Shown piece after piece: positions 44,635-57,500 of a DNA stretch of 64,000 nt. The notes beneath the pieces are model-generated. The model was not told where the DNA came from. It did no database searches and worked only from the letters and a program-made list of their open reading frames with translations. Source of the DNA: Solen grandis (lineage: Eukaryota; Mollusca; Bivalvia; Adapedonta; Solenidae). Within the stretch, counting starts at the first letter, position 1. Every line of letters begins with the position of its first letter. The translations under genes were made by a program, and so were the position numbers. The stretch covers positions 496,001 to 560,000 of the forward strand of contig CM037791.1 in NCBI GenBank assembly GCA_021229015.1, read 5' to 3'.

Positions 44635-45129
44635 GGTTAGGATGATAAATAGCACCATACCATCTTGTCCTCGTGTTGGGTGGGGACTCGTGTTCTACAC
44701 AATGTCTGTCTGACAGTATGAAGGGTTCATATTGGGACTTTTGCATGGCACCACAACTGATTGTTAATCCCAGCTGATCTGATTATCATTTGCAGCTAGA
44801 TATTGGATAGTCCACAATTAGATCAAGTGCTTGGTTATACTGACAAGCTAGTTTGTGAAACACACCTGTAGTCAAGCCTTATTTGGCTGAGTTTCATTCC
44901 AGGAATAGAAATTGATAGATACAGCTGTCAAATTCCAAAAGATAAAATGGATCTTTGATATATATCTAAAAATAGTCATTATTATTTAGTACTGAGTGCC
45001 TAATTAAAAGAAGTTTTGACGCTAGGCAGCCTGGCATTAATATCTGCATATCATATCTGGTATTTAATGCAGCTTAATGGCTGGGTATATTATGTAACCC
45101 TTGTCTATAATATATTGTTGTATCACCTG
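44635..45129. other. Unassigned non-coding DNA
   Basis: No feature recognised. Confidence 0.5.
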
Positions 45130-45819
45130 CTGTAAGTCCAATTTTCATAAAACTGTACAGGAATGTTCCTCTTGTTAAGTTGTTCAAATAATAAAATTCC
45201 ATCCCAAAATCTGGTTGCCATTGCAACTAAAAGGGAAAAAAAATGTGAATACTTCAAAAATCTTCATAACTTCAAAAACATGGCCACCAGGGTTGGAGCC
45301 GGATTTCCTTATATGTATATAGTACAAATTTGAAAAATCTTTTTGTCCAAAAAGATTGACTGTATTGGCTCAGATTTTCAGTGGGCCACTCATTACCAAG
45401 ATTGTAAAAATTATTTAGATTTTTAGAAAAACATCGCCGCATGGAGCAGAGCCCGTTTTCTTAATTTATAAGTTTTTTGGCACAGATGTTTCTTGTGTGA
45501 CTGGCTACCAAGGTTGTAAGAATTATTTGGATCTGTTGAAAAACATGGCCGCCAGAGGGCAGAGACTTGTTTTCATAATATGTATATATTGCAAATCTGA
45601 AAAAATTCTTGCACAAAAATACTGGCTGCAGGATTTCAAAGATTTTTAGCATAGATGTTCCTTTGGTCACTCTTTATCAAGACTGTTAAAATGATTTAGA
45701 TTGTCAAGGGAGCAAAGCCCATTGCCATAATATCATTAAGATGTTTGCTGTTTCTTTTCTTCCCACTAATACCTGGTTCTCAGGTGAGTGATTCCAGGGC
45801 CTTCATAGCCTTCTTGTTG
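45130..45819 (+). mobile_element. AGCTCACC-family element, 5'-truncated
   Basis: Interior matches 13260-13785 (CCCAAAATCTGGTTGCCATT, ACATGGCCACCAGGGTTGGA). It ends CAGGTGAGTGATTCCAGG then GCCTTCATAGCCTTCTTGTT. The left hairpin is absent. A G-rich stretch at 45850-45881 with GGGGGGGTATAAATC may be a helentron end. Confidence 0.6.
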
Positions 45820-47541
45820 ATATAGACATACAGACACACACACACCTATAGGGGGTGGGGGGAGGGGGGGTATAAATCTTTCCAGAGATGATACTTATTA
45901 AGGAATTTGATACATCCAGGTTCATTAAATGTTTATTTTGAGGTGGTCTGCAGGCTTTCAGATCCAAGTTAAATACTTAACAATGTTGAAAAATGAGGCT
46001 CATTTCATCTTCTATAAGAACAGAGAAAAACTCAGTTGAAGAAACAGTTGCAGCAAGTTTGATCAGATCATGAGTAATTTGTCCGGTTTCTGCTTGGATA
46101 GGGACAATCCTCAAACAATTCAAGTTCCTCATTCAGAAGGAACTGCTTAAGAATTCGATTTTTTTCCCTCCAATTTTGCTTTTAATGAAGAATACTGAAG
46201 CAATAAATTGAAATCTAAAAAAAAAGAAATGTTTCATTTACGGCTTAATCATTGCAGTGATTTTTTTTCAGTGCAATTTAAAAACAATAGCTCCTCAACC
46301 ATTTTTGACCGACTAATTTTCCTTTCAAGGCATTGGATGAAGAAAAAATTAAAAGAATTAACTTGGTTGCCTTGACATGGATGATCTTAAAGTCTGACCT
46401 TAGAATCTTGATATGAGCTTGTATGCCTGGGGAAATATTTGTGATGTAGACATATTTATTTTAATATTTGATGAGAGATATATTAATTAGTCTCTGAAAT
46501 GAAGTTGTAGATGAATGTTGGCATTTGGTTTTTGCAAGTGTAATTATTTATGGGTGTTTCTGTCTTGTGTTGTTAAGTTCATTTCCAAAAGTGATCCACA
46601 GTGACAAGATCTCATGCTAAATCTGGATTTGTATCATCTACCTGATCATGAAAGTAGGACTTAGAATTTCATTCATCATGTTTCGTTAGGTATGTATGTA
46701 TAATTGCATTTTTATTTTTGGTTTACTATACCTTTTACAAGTGGTTTCCCCTAGCCAAAACTGACATTTTTCCCCCAACATACATGTAACTACCATTGTT
46801 CCAAATATGATTTGAAACTTTCTTGGTCATAATTACATCATCATATAATTCCACAATTTTTTTTATTTATAATGCCAATATCCAAATAAGAAAGCCACAA
46901 GCAGTAACAGAAATCTAAAAAAAAAAAAAAAATAAAAAAAAAATAGGTTGTATACTAGCTGTGATGGTGCATTGTGATATCTACTACATTTAGGCTGTTA
47001 CTGGTTTCATTCATATAATATGATTATCTCATACAATAAGATGTTCACTATATCAGATACCATTTCGAATTAAATCTGGGAATCTCAAATTGAGATTTTT
47101 AAAAAAATTCTTAGTTTCTGTACCAGGCTATTAGCACATTTTTCAGATTCCAATAATTCAGGAAAAGCATGCTAGTAAGGCATGTATGCTAACTTTCTAT
47201 TCTCTAAGATCTGTACGTAATGTGGTCATAATCATGGAAGTACTAAACTTGGAAGTTGAATCTGCTAAACATGCACCATGGAGGCAGACATAGAATTTAT
47301 TTTATTGTTACTACATATATTACAATGCATATTTCAGTTCAGACTGCTTTATATAACCCTAGTGCATATTCTAAGCTTGCCTTTACTATAAATGAAAGGA
47401 AGTCAATCAGTAAGATCCCTGGCCACGACATACCAAAGTGATAAAATTTTGATACCGAGTTCGGTAAAAACATCGCATTTAAAATTGGCTTTCTTGAATC
47501 AGAATCTAAAATATAGTTTTATCATTTAGATGAATTAGGAC
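45820..47541. other. Unassigned non-coding DNA
   Basis: Includes an A-rich run near 46917-46944. No gene supported. Confidence 0.5.
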
Positions 47542-47783
47542 CCAGGGCTGTAATTCAACAATCTGACGTCTCGTGAGTCTATATTTAGACTAAAACTCAA
47601 TAAGTGCAAAGGTTATGAAATCTATAAATATTTAAGTGGACATGATTATATTCCTACAATATGAAGGAAATAATTGCAAGTTAACTATTGAATTTACTAT
47701 AAAAGAAGAAAATGGTGATTTAAGAATCCTCAAAGTCTGAGTCTAGAATATAGGCTCAGGAGATCGATGAATTACAGCCCTGG
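47542..47783. mobile_element. hAT-like MITE, 240 bp
   Basis: Inverted ends CCAGGGCTGTAATTCA (16 of 16) with extended imperfect pairing further in (GAGTCTATATTTAGAC against GAGCCTATATTCTAGAC). CAGGG-type ends are common in hAT elements. No 8-bp target duplication is visible, so the class is tentative. Confidence 0.6.
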
Positions 47784-48239
47784 ATTGTATCACACTGGAG
47801 ACCCCTGCAGGCTTGAAGACAAGCTGATTGTGGCCGATATTCCGCAAATGTTGGCATTTCACCAAATTTTCTCTCTCCATATGCTGAGAGTGAGCAGTGG
47901 CATTGAAAACTGGTCTTGCTGACTGTATGGCAAATTGTTTTCATGGCCAGTTCTATGACAGGGGATGCCTACATTATTGTAGCTGGCAGGCAGTGGTTCC
48001 AGTAAGGCTATCACTTTACATGAGTATCGATTCTGATAAACGTTGCAAGACATTAAACTAGGGCAAGAATTTAGTCTGCATGTCACCAATTTTGTTCATG
48101 CAGATTTTTCATGAAGACTTTTGCTTTTAATCTCAGGGAATTCCTGAGACAGTGTGAATTAATGGTCAGAGATTAGCAGTATCAATAATCATGATAAAGC
48201 CAGCATGCAAATATTGTACCACCTGTTTTTGTGGTCTTG

Positions 48240-48465
48240 ATACATGTAGCTGCATCATTGGTTAGAGCATTACTGCCCCACAACCAGGAGGTTTGTGGGT
48301 TCAATCATCTAAGTTGTTAAAAAATGTACTAGCTTATCTCCCTTGTATGCTCAGCAAATAAGTTTAGCTCAAGGACTGATTGGAATGTGGTATCATGTCT
48401 ACATTGTGATATTGCATTGAGGTAGCAATGTAGCTGTCACATGTAGACATTGTCCCAAATTAACC
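48240..48465 (+). mobile_element. tRNA-derived SINE family 1
   Basis: The tRNA-like head shows A-box-like TTGGTTAGAGCA and B-box-like GTGGGTTCAATC at normal spacing. The tail has TTATCTCCCTTGTATGCTC and CACATGTAGACATTGTCC. A functional tRNA is unlikely because acceptor stems cannot be paired. Confidence 0.7.
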
Positions 48466-49439
48466 AAAATATTGTAAATGGGTCAGTGGGAACCTTTCGA
48501 ACCTATAACCCAAATGTTTTAAGAAAGCCTCCATGTCTGCTGCCATATCATTTCTTCCTCATAAGGCCTCGCAGCTTGCTTCTCAAGATCATCAGCAGTC
48601 TCATTGTTGATACTATGTTACTCAACAATAAAACTTTGAATTGAAAGGGAATAAAGATTGTATTTTATTGTCTCATAGTTAGGAACAAATTTACTGTTTC
48701 CTCGAAATATCTGAATTTCTGAATTTATTACTATAGTTTTAAAATCCCATTTGGAGAACAATGAACAACCTTTAGAAATATTTTCAGCAATAAACTTCAA
48801 TTAAGTGTTGAAAGAAAAAGTTTCAACTGAATTTTGAATACCAGAGTTAGGGTGAAACCTAATCAAATGCATACCAATTACTGGAAACAATATGTGTGTT
48901 TGCCATTGGTTTTCCAGCAACATTTTGCTGTTTACATCACATAGCTTTTTTCCTTTGTGTACAAAAAGGAATGAAATAGAAGAGGAAAAAGCAATGATTA
49001 GTCTGTAGGGGCATAGATTGGGAGAAGGAAACACAGATTGTTCATTTCTGGCATACTAAGATGAAATGAACAATTGATTTTTGGCAATGGAGCATTCTTC
49101 ATCACTGACATTATGATAGATCTGTTGAAGATAATTAGACTCTCTGCTGATAGGACTTAAAGAATTATTATGGATTTTATTTTTCTTATGGATAGAAATT
49201 ATGTATTTTGAAAATGGAGCAAAACAAGCAAAAAAAGGGGAGGGGCAAGCACAACACCAAAGCTAACGTAAAACCAGACCATATAGTTACTGCAAAACCT
49301 CACCCTTTTTTCCTGCCAAAAAAATGAATAACAGAAACTTTCTCTTTTCAGGGGCCGTAATTCCGCAAAAAAAAGTGCATATGTGTATATGGATTGTATT
49401 TCATCATAAAATATCTAACATACAGAAAATGATCTCACT
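48466..49439. other. Unassigned non-coding DNA
   Basis: No feature recognised. Confidence 0.5.
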
Positions 49440-49448
49440 ACCTCTGAG

Positions 49449-49802
49449 CATCGTCGAATACCCCCGGCTGACTTATTCCGTTTCACTACATGACATCTTG
49501 CTGTGGGGAAATAGGCGAGCAAACCCTCGTAATACAGTAGTTATTGATTAAATTATCGACTAATGAAAACGCGACTTATAAATGCAACACTCTTTATGGC
49601 GGAGGCTTGAAAGTCATGTAAACAATTAAAATAAAAAAGACTGCGTTAGGCAGCTGTATAAACGACCTTTATGATTGGTTTTAAAAACGTGATGCTACCA
49701 ATGAAATGGCGTAATTTGACACACCCTAAAACGACCAATTTCAGCCGAAATATCCCACGGCCTATAGATGATCTATTGATTGGCCGTGGGTATTCGACGA
49801 TG
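49449..49802. mobile_element. 354-bp MITE with 9-bp target duplication (Mutator-like?)
   Basis: Inverted ends CATCGTCGAATACCC (15 of 15, then one mismatch and CGGC). Perfect 9-bp direct repeats ACCTCTGAG flank it at 49440-49448 and 49803-49811. A hairpin CCCACGGCC...GGCCGTGGG (49754-49790) overlaps the right end. A 9-bp duplication suggests Mutator-like elements, but the ends are shorter than usual. No coding. Confidence 0.8.
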
Positions 49803-49811
49803 ACCTCTGAG

Positions 49812-50505
49812 CAGCATGTAATTAAAACTAAATAAATGTATGGCTGACATAGGTAAAATTAAATATCTTGCCACTTTGTGCCTGGGCATTAAAATGTTGG
49901 AAACTATTAGAATGTTTGTGAAGAAAAAATAGCAAATAAATTTGTGAAGATAATGCTTTCTTTTTACAATTTCCATGGTAATGGACCCACTGACAATTTT
50001 GTAGAAAAAAAATTACTGTCTCTCTAGTGATTCACCAAGCAATTTCTTTGTATGTTTTTGGTTTTTGTTTTTTGTTGTTGTTGGTTTCTGTCTTTTTAAG
50101 AGAGACTGTTTTGAATCTCCCTGGACTTCATTTGCCCATTTCCTTTGATTATTTTTCAGTGCTGGCTCCAAATGATTGACTCAAGTGTGCAGAATTAATT
50201 AAGGAAACAGAGTCATGTGCCCATATGTTTTTACTGGGTTGTGGGACAAAGTTTGGTATGAGTCATGCCGACTCTAACTAGCAATACATCTTCTTTGAAA
50301 TATTGAATTCCTATAAAGTGATGTCTCCTGATCAGTTAGATAGTAAGAATGGAGAGGAATGGGGGAAGTTAATGTTTTACTCCACGGAATGCATTTGTTA
50401 GGCCTTGAGAAATATGGATTGCACATTTAGCCTTGTACTTGTAAGTGGATACTGAGTCAGACTTTATTTTATATTGTGGTGATTAAATAAGGTACTTACT
50501 ACTGG
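49812..50505. other. Unassigned non-coding DNA
   Basis: No feature recognised. Confidence 0.5.
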
Positions 50506-50645
50506 TCCAGGTGGTTGAGATGGAAGCGTGTCTTTCTCATAGCTGTAAGATTGTGTGTTCAATCCCAGGCAGCAACATACCAGGCTACAACATAGACATA
50601 GTAAATGTACTGGTATGTCTTACTTATTTGGCACTTTGCATTTAA
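50506..50645 (+). mobile_element. tRNA-derived SINE family 1, 3'-truncated
   Basis: The head has GGTGGTTGAGATGG (A-box-like) and GTGTGTTCAATCCCAG (B-box-like). The tail begins AATGTACTGGTATGTC and breaks off after TTGGCACTTTGCA. Confidence 0.6.
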
Positions 50646-50881
50646 GGGTTTTTAAAGAAGTCAGATTGGGCCGTTGCCAAGATGTACTGTTATATAGCAT
50701 TATGTTGCAGTAAGGTAGCCCTTTATTGACGGCTGACAGTTCATCTTGTTTAACTTGGTGGTCAGCCCTCGTTGACATGACAAGAGTCCCTTCAAATGAC
50801 ATAAGTACTTCTGTGGGGTGTACAGTCTTCAGAAAAATTTAGTCTGAATCATGCTGTAAACATTTGACAATATACTGTTAC

Positions 50882-51040
50882 CAGGGGTGGAACTAACCTC
50901 ATATGCTACACACCAATTGCAAGGGAGATAAACAAGTACCATTTTTTAACAACTTTGGTTCATCAGACGAAGATTGAACCCATTACTTCAGAGTGGAGGG
51001 GGCAGACACTTTAACTACTCAGCCAACGGGACTGGTCAAC
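50882..51040 (-). mobile_element. tRNA-derived SINE family 1, 3'-truncated
   Basis: On the minus strand: GTTGGCTGAGTAGTTAAAGT (A-box region), ATGGGTTCAATCTTCG (B box), then AAAATGGTACTTGTTTATCT and AGGTTAGTTCC. Confidence 0.6.
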
Positions 51041-52280
51041 TTCTTTTCTAATCAATTGTAATAAACTTTAGAAAGATCTTTGTATAGGACCTAAAGATGT
51101 CATACAGAAATATGTTTCCATTGATAGACTGAACATGGGACACAAAGCACTTTTTGTCTTTACATTCAATATTGTTTGAAACTATGCAGTAATTTGTCTT
51201 AACAAATTTTATGCACTTAGTCTTATACAGTCACACATTGCAAGGGTTGACCACATAACTTTTCCACTTCTGCTTCGTGGTTGCCCTCAAATTACTCTTT
51301 TCTGATTGGACGTGATATTCAGGAACCATGAATATTGTAGATAATCTGGTAATTCTGAACATTTTTTTATTTTCTATGTTGCTTGGGATCTTGCTCAAAT
51401 TCTACCCAATAAAGATCAATGACATATATCATGCGATATGGTACCATCTAAAATCTTCCAAAACTCTCCTGTTTTCAAAAATTGTATTTAAATATGGACA
51501 GATGAATGGATAAACATTAATACTGTTCTGCTGCGGAGATATCACCATGTTGTCGTAATAAAGCCAAAATACAAATTATTATCAAACAATGAATTAAATT
51601 AACAATTTGTCATCAAAAAACTGTCCTTGGAGCTATCGTCATTTCCATAAACTGATATTAAACTCTATTAATCACTGCCCAGGGTGATGCTTATTAATTC
51701 AAGAGCTGTGCACATTGGAAAATGCCCACAAAACGGAACTCTATTAATTAATAGCGACAATACAAAATTAATATTGATGCAATCAAAATTCTTTTTCTGC
51801 TGCAGATGTGAAATTTTTTAGGGACAATATTCAGTTGATGGAATCATAATTATGTCAAAAAATAGGGCAGTGACCTAGCTTTTTATCTCTTTCAATACCT
51901 CTTGTGTTTTCTAAGGCCAATAAACGAAAGATGATGAAAAGGAAATTTTCCACTCCTTGGATGAATTGTGTTGGGTCCAAAAATAATGAAAACTGTTTTA
52001 TCCTTGTCATTATTGAAAGATGTTTGTCATGTTCAATTGTCACTGAATTGCATTGGGTCTTCAGTAAAATAACATGACATGTACAGTACATAGAGTTATG
52101 CAAATAATGAAAGTAAATGTCAGTTTACTGCTTTTTTGCTCTACCTTTTGAATAATTGTTTCCAGAACACTGTGTGTATGTATTACCCTTGTCTGTCCAT
52201 GTGTTCATCCAAAAACGTTTTTCCAGAAATCTTGCAGATATTGACCTTAGTTTTGGGTATTAGATCATGGTTCCCACAGG
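51041..52280. other. Unassigned non-coding DNA
   Basis: No gene recognised. Confidence 0.5.
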
Positions 52281-52380
52281 NNNNNNNNNNNNNNNNNNNN
52301 NNNNNNNNNNNNNNNNNNNNNNNNNNNNNNNNNNNNNNNNNNNNNNNNNNNNNNNNNNNNNNNNNNNNNNNNNNNNNNNN
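52281..52380. other. Assembly gap (100 N)
   Basis: Exactly 100 N, bordered on the right by tandem repeats. Confidence 0.99.
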
Positions 52381-52616
52381 TCTTGAAAAACCCTTGAATT
52401 TGATGTCTGTCTTGAAAAACCCCTTGAAAATCACATATTGCCTTACAAACTTTTGAACAAAAAAAAAAATTATTGAAAAGTCTTGAAAAACCCTTGAATT
52501 TGAAATTACAAAATGATCATAAGAATTGTTTTTCAAGTTGTTAAAAAATTAGGTTTATCCCTTTCATGCCTTAAACTTTAAAGCATAAGTTGTGGTATAG
52601 TATTGATTTTAAGGCC

Positions 52617-52875
52617 TTAACCCTTTCCCTCATAGAGGAAACCATGAAAAGACCTATGCGAACAGCATAAAATCAGATCAGCATAAAACCAGATCAGCCT
52701 GCTAGTAACTCGCAGGCTGATCAGGTTTTATGCTGTTCGCTGCTCCTCAGTGGTCTGGAAATGAGGTTTTTGTAATTAAATTTGGTAAGGTTTAACTGTG
52801 GTTTTCTGCAGATCAGGCTTTATGTGGTACCTATTGAGTGTGTCAAAATGAGTCTATATGAGGGAAAGGGTTAAA
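52617..52875 (-). mobile_element. TTAA hairpin MITE, copy 8
   Basis: Minus orientation, TTAA on both sides. The palindrome arm near 52664-52690 is partly duplicated (AGATCAGCATAAAACCAGAT), which lengthens one side. Confidence 0.9.
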
Positions 52876-52905
52876 AAAAACCTTGAAAAACCCTTAAATT
52901 TTGCT

Positions 52906-53875
52906 TCAGAAAATGTGTATGTAGCATGTTAAGATGAATTATGATGAGTTACTGTCATATCATACTTTCATTTGACTCTCCTTTGTTGTATACAGAGTCA
53001 CACCCCCTTAATAACATTATGGAGGTTTTCAAGATATTTCCTCTGAATGCCAGAAGTTATTATGAGTAACATCAGTTCTCTCCCATACTGCTTACATAAC
53101 TACAATCTTTGGATTTGTAAAAAAATTCAAAATTTCCTACAGGCATGGGCATTAATGTCAAATTCACACACCTAGAGAGACAGCAGTATGCAAATCTTAA
53201 TTTTATGCTAACTGTATCTAATTTAAATTTAGAACTTAATTACACATTTGTGCACAGTTATGGCTTCTGTTTCTACACAATGGTGTGTCACTGGAGATAG
53301 GAGATTAACTCCAAAGTTTCCTTTTTGTACCTTAGAACTTGCTCTTTATGAAACTGGATGAATGAATTCTTCTGAATGCGTTTGTCAGACACTGGTTGAG
53401 TTTTTTTTGTGAACAGTTGGGGATCATTTCAATGGGTGAGGAAATGAATTTCTGGCATTCAGTTCTTACACCTCCTTGTGTGCAGCTTGTGTTTTATCAT
53501 GTAAATCCTGCTTCAATGTAACCATTGATTTTGTCTAAGCCACAAGTTGACTAGAAGTTTTAGTGCAGTTTTTTTTTTTGCCATCTTTGTTATTATCAGC
53601 CTTAGCTTAGTACTCCTGGCATTATACTGAGAGCCATTTGTGGTTAATTCCATTTGCATATTGAATTAATCTAGAGAGGCAGAGATCATGCTTTAAGTAA
53701 TATCCCTATATATAATATTGGATTAAATCTGATTTAAACCAGTATGCAAATAAAAAAGGCTCAGGCACCAGTTTCATCAACCATGCTTATAGCAATAAGT
53801 TATACTTTAATAATGTAGGAACAACTTTCATCATTCTTTTTTCTCGAATTGTTGATTGATTGATTTCTTTTAGTT
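52906..53875. other. Unassigned non-coding DNA
   Basis: No feature recognised. Confidence 0.5.
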
Positions 53876-54031
53876 TATCATCACTGCGATAGTATTTCAG
53901 TCATATAGCGACGTCCAGCTAATTATAGGTGGAGGATACCGAATCCGCTGAGACATCCGGGTAGAACCACCGACCTACCGCAAGCCAGCTGGAAGGCTTC
54001 CTCACATGAAAATCTAAATGACCCTGACTTT
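53876..54031 (-). mobile_element. SINE family 2
   Basis: On the minus strand: ATTTTCATGTGAGGAAGCC, TTCCAGCTGGCTTGCGGTAG, GTCGGTGGTTCTACCCGG and ATATGACTGAAATACTATCG. It matches 40320-40450 in reverse. Confidence 0.75.
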
Positions 54032-54150
54032 TTCTGTAATGAAATTACCCAGATATTTCCCTTTCTTTACAGTTTTTAAGACATGAATGCTTAACATCAA
54101 AATAACCCTTACCATAGTGATTTTGTTTTATTTGACTTGTCCTTTCTTTA

Positions 54151-54352
54151 TTTTTATGCCTCCTGCATCGATAGATTGGGGGCATAAAACACAGAAGTCC
54201 TTCCACCTATAGCCTCCAAACTTCACAGATGCATGCACCTTGATAAGCTCTACCTGCCAAGTGACCTAGACCGTCAAATGACCTTGACCACCAAGTTCTA
54301 AGACCTCCTGTGGGGGCATTGGCATTCATTCAAATGTTGCGCTTGTTCACTG
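54151..54352 (+). repeat. Interspersed repeat, family F, copy 2
   Basis: Matches 4003-4252 (TTTTATGCCTCC, AAGTCCTTCCACCTATAGCC, GCATGCACCTTGAT). It lacks about 60 nt of the first copy after the GGGGGC motif. Confidence 0.65.
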
Positions 54353-54387
54353 TACTGCTAGTTGTTTATTGGGGTGCTTACTTAAAA

Positions 54388-54509
54388 TTTATTGACTAAA
54401 GAGTGAACAGTGCAGACCATGATCAGACTGCACAGATGTGTGCAGGCTGATCTTGGTCTATACTGGTTGCAAAGGCAGCCACAAGTGCCCACAGCACTGT
54501 AAGGGTTAA
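54388..54509 (-). mobile_element. Hairpin MITE, family E, copy 2
   Basis: A 56-nt imperfect palindrome at 54409-54464 (apex region CTGCACAGATGTGTGCAG), ending CTGTAAGGGTTAA at 54509. Matches 8107-8243 in reverse. Confidence 0.7.
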
Positions 54510-57500
54510 TCATGTTCTTGTAAAGTTAAATGCTGGAACTAGAATATATGAAGGCTGCAAACAGTCTCTCAGTGCATCATGGGCTTTGATTATTATATAT
54601 ACAGGAGTGATGGATTGCATTTCTATCTGAGTATTACCGAGTATGGAATTGGAACCGTAGGCATACATGGAGTTATCAAGTTATCTGGAATGTGGTTGTT
54701 GCTCAGCTAATGTCTGACTTTAGGCAAGATAACCATGTTAGGATTCTTTATCAGCCTCAGTAGGAGGCTGCCATATTGGCAATACATGTAGCATCCATCC
54801 TAAGATAATTATTGTTAATTAGTGAAAGTTGACATTTAATTAAGCTTGCAATACTGAATTTAGGAAATATTTTCCGAAAGCAGTTTCCAGATGGGGATAA
54901 ATCTTCGGTAAATACTATTTTTCCCCCTCTAGTCTGCCCAGTGTATTTCTGGTAAGGTTATATATGAAATAATTACATCAAAACTATGATGATGAGGTAG
55001 TTTGATTTTCAAGTCAAGCTATATATATTTGGGAAAAAGAATCCTTAAAATTCATGGTCTTCATATTGAAGGGGTCCTTAAGTGGAGATGGTCTTTAAAT
55101 GAGGTTTTACTGTATTTTTTGCTTATTTCTGCACAAAAATAATTTTATGTTATCACTCACAATTGATTAATTAACCAGTCACTTTTGGGTGCCTGAACAT
55201 AATGTAATAAACTTTAAACTTTAGAAAGAAAGGGGAGGTGATCTAGGGTCAAGGTCACTGTCACCAAAATTAGATTTTTTTTTTTCATTAAAAAAAACTT
55301 CCTATAGGAGCGAGGTATGATGATCAGATTTAGTAAGTAGATACATAATGGGAAGAGGAAGATTGGGATTGATTTTCAAGTCATTAGAATCAAGGTTAAG
55401 GTCACTGTTACTAAAAATAGTTTTGCTTTACACTTCAAAACCTGGTTTTGCGTCAGTTGATGTGTTTCTTGTTACTTCATGAAATTGAATGGTCCTAGGA
55501 GTGTCAATCAGCTTCAAATAAGATTCTTTCAATTTCTGTCGGAGAAGCCGCCTTCAGAAGCCTACTTTATTTCATTTGAGAAATTTGATCAGGTTATGGT
55601 TGAATTAATGTCCATGAAGAACTCTTATTTTGTTAACATGATGAGAAAGATTTTGGAACTGAGATATGGAGATATAGCACTGAATATCGCAAAATAATTG
55701 GCACAGGACAAATTTATACAGATTGGATTGCAGCCATGTTGGATATCTACCACTGGTATCAGCTTGTAGCCAGGGAATCACGTAATGTGACAGATTGTGT
55801 GTTTGCGTCCACTAATGATGTGTGCATGGCATGATTACATTGTCTGTGAGGGTGATATGGGCTCATCAGATGATAGGTTTCCTGCTAAAAAATCTGATTA
55901 TCAGCTTTGGTGAAGGCTTGTGGGTGTTTTGCCTGACAGGCTTCCATTGTTATCCTCCAAGCCATATGACTTTGTCATGCATTGAGATATTTTTAAACCC
56001 AGAACAACTATTTAACATAATGATCATAGCTCAAAGGTCAAGTTTTTTAGGTATACATTGATATAAGAGACCTCATTAACTAAACTTTATACGGAAAAAA
56101 ATCAAGGCATAAATTCACAGATGTAAGTATTTTCCAGTGATTTTTCTTTATAAAAAGAGTTGTGTTTTTATAAAGCAATGAAACGGGTCTACTTTCTTGA
56201 TGTTTTATTGTGCAAATGAGACATTATTGGATACAGTCTAGAGCAACATACTCAGGACTATGATCAAAGTTGAGTGAAACAGGCACCAGGGTGGAAACTT
56301 CCCCATGCATTGAATAATTTTCAAATAACTTTATACAGTTTATTGTCATGACAGTCAGATGCATAACTCAGGTCTACAGCTCAAATTGTCAAGTCACAGT
56401 AAAGAATGGAAATATTGCTTGCATATAAACATCCTAAATTTTTTGAAGTTTTCATATCTCTTTTTAATTTTTCTCTCCAGATTTTCTTCAAACCATTAAG
56501 AGAAACAGTGAATGTAACTATGAAAAAAAGATGACGCCAGAAATGCAATTAGTCTGCAATGAATATCCTTTTTGTGAGAAGAATTCATTTTCACTAATTA
56601 TCGTCACTCAGCCCACATAAACTTCGCTGACTACCACACTAACTGATGTTGACACCAAAATTCCATAGTCAAGTAATTTCTGCAAGTGATAATGGCTGCA
56701 TTTACTTCATTGAATTGTCTAGGGAAATCAGCAATTATCTAATTCTGTAATAACTGTCCTATTTATGACTATGGGCAATCCATTCAGCATAGCCGACATA
56801 AGATACAGCTGGTGGGGAGGTAGCGGAAGGTCAAAGATTGGGACTAGACGTACGTGGGAAGATAATAGACAGTTTAATCTTATACACATGCACAGTTTGA
56901 CAAAATGATATTTATGGTCACATTTGGTTTTGTTGGTCCTTGCTATAAGTGTCACACATACTGCCATTGTTAAAAAACTTTCAACCATAATGTTCCATGT
57001 AGGTGTTTTGCTGTCTTTCAAGTATTTTTTGTCAGTATAGGTCTATTGTGTTTTGTTATAATTATTGTACAGGCAAACATAAAAGGAAAATATGTTGGTC
57101 AATTGATTTTATTTTGTTGGAGTTGACTTTTACTGGTGTTGCATTTAAGTCATATTTCTATGTCCAGCTAAATGGTTTATTGAAAATGAAACATTCAGAA
57201 GAACTATTGCACAGATATTTTCTGTTTAATAAAATGATAACAACTTACTGTTCCATGGTTGCCAATGGCATTTCAGTCAGTTGGGGATTTAATACTTGAG
57301 ATAGATATATATCGCTGCCTTACTTGGATATCATATGCTGTAGAGTACTGGCATCATATTACATCCAGTACTTGGCCACAACCCTTATGTTCTAAGCTTA
57401 TACCTGAGTTCCTTTTTACGTTTTTCACCTAATTTGACGTCACAGCTGTGGATTCTTTGACCCGCTTTATAATGGGGTTTACATTCTTAAAAATCCACTT

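Larger units (their letters stand above)
52271..52905. repeat. CTTGAAAAACCC repeat around the second gap, with nested MITE
   Basis: CTTGAAAAACCCTTGAATTT occurs at 52382 and again near 52482, with variants near 52411 and 52882. The left flank of the gap reads GGTTCCCACAGG. This pattern suggests a MITE-derived tandem repeat that broke the assembly. TTAA MITE copy 8 is inserted within it. Confidence 0.5.

Noticed and set aside
55479..55697. 72-codon frame with a plausible composition
   Set aside because: No recognisable domain, splice context or repeat of the frame; length is within chance expectation.
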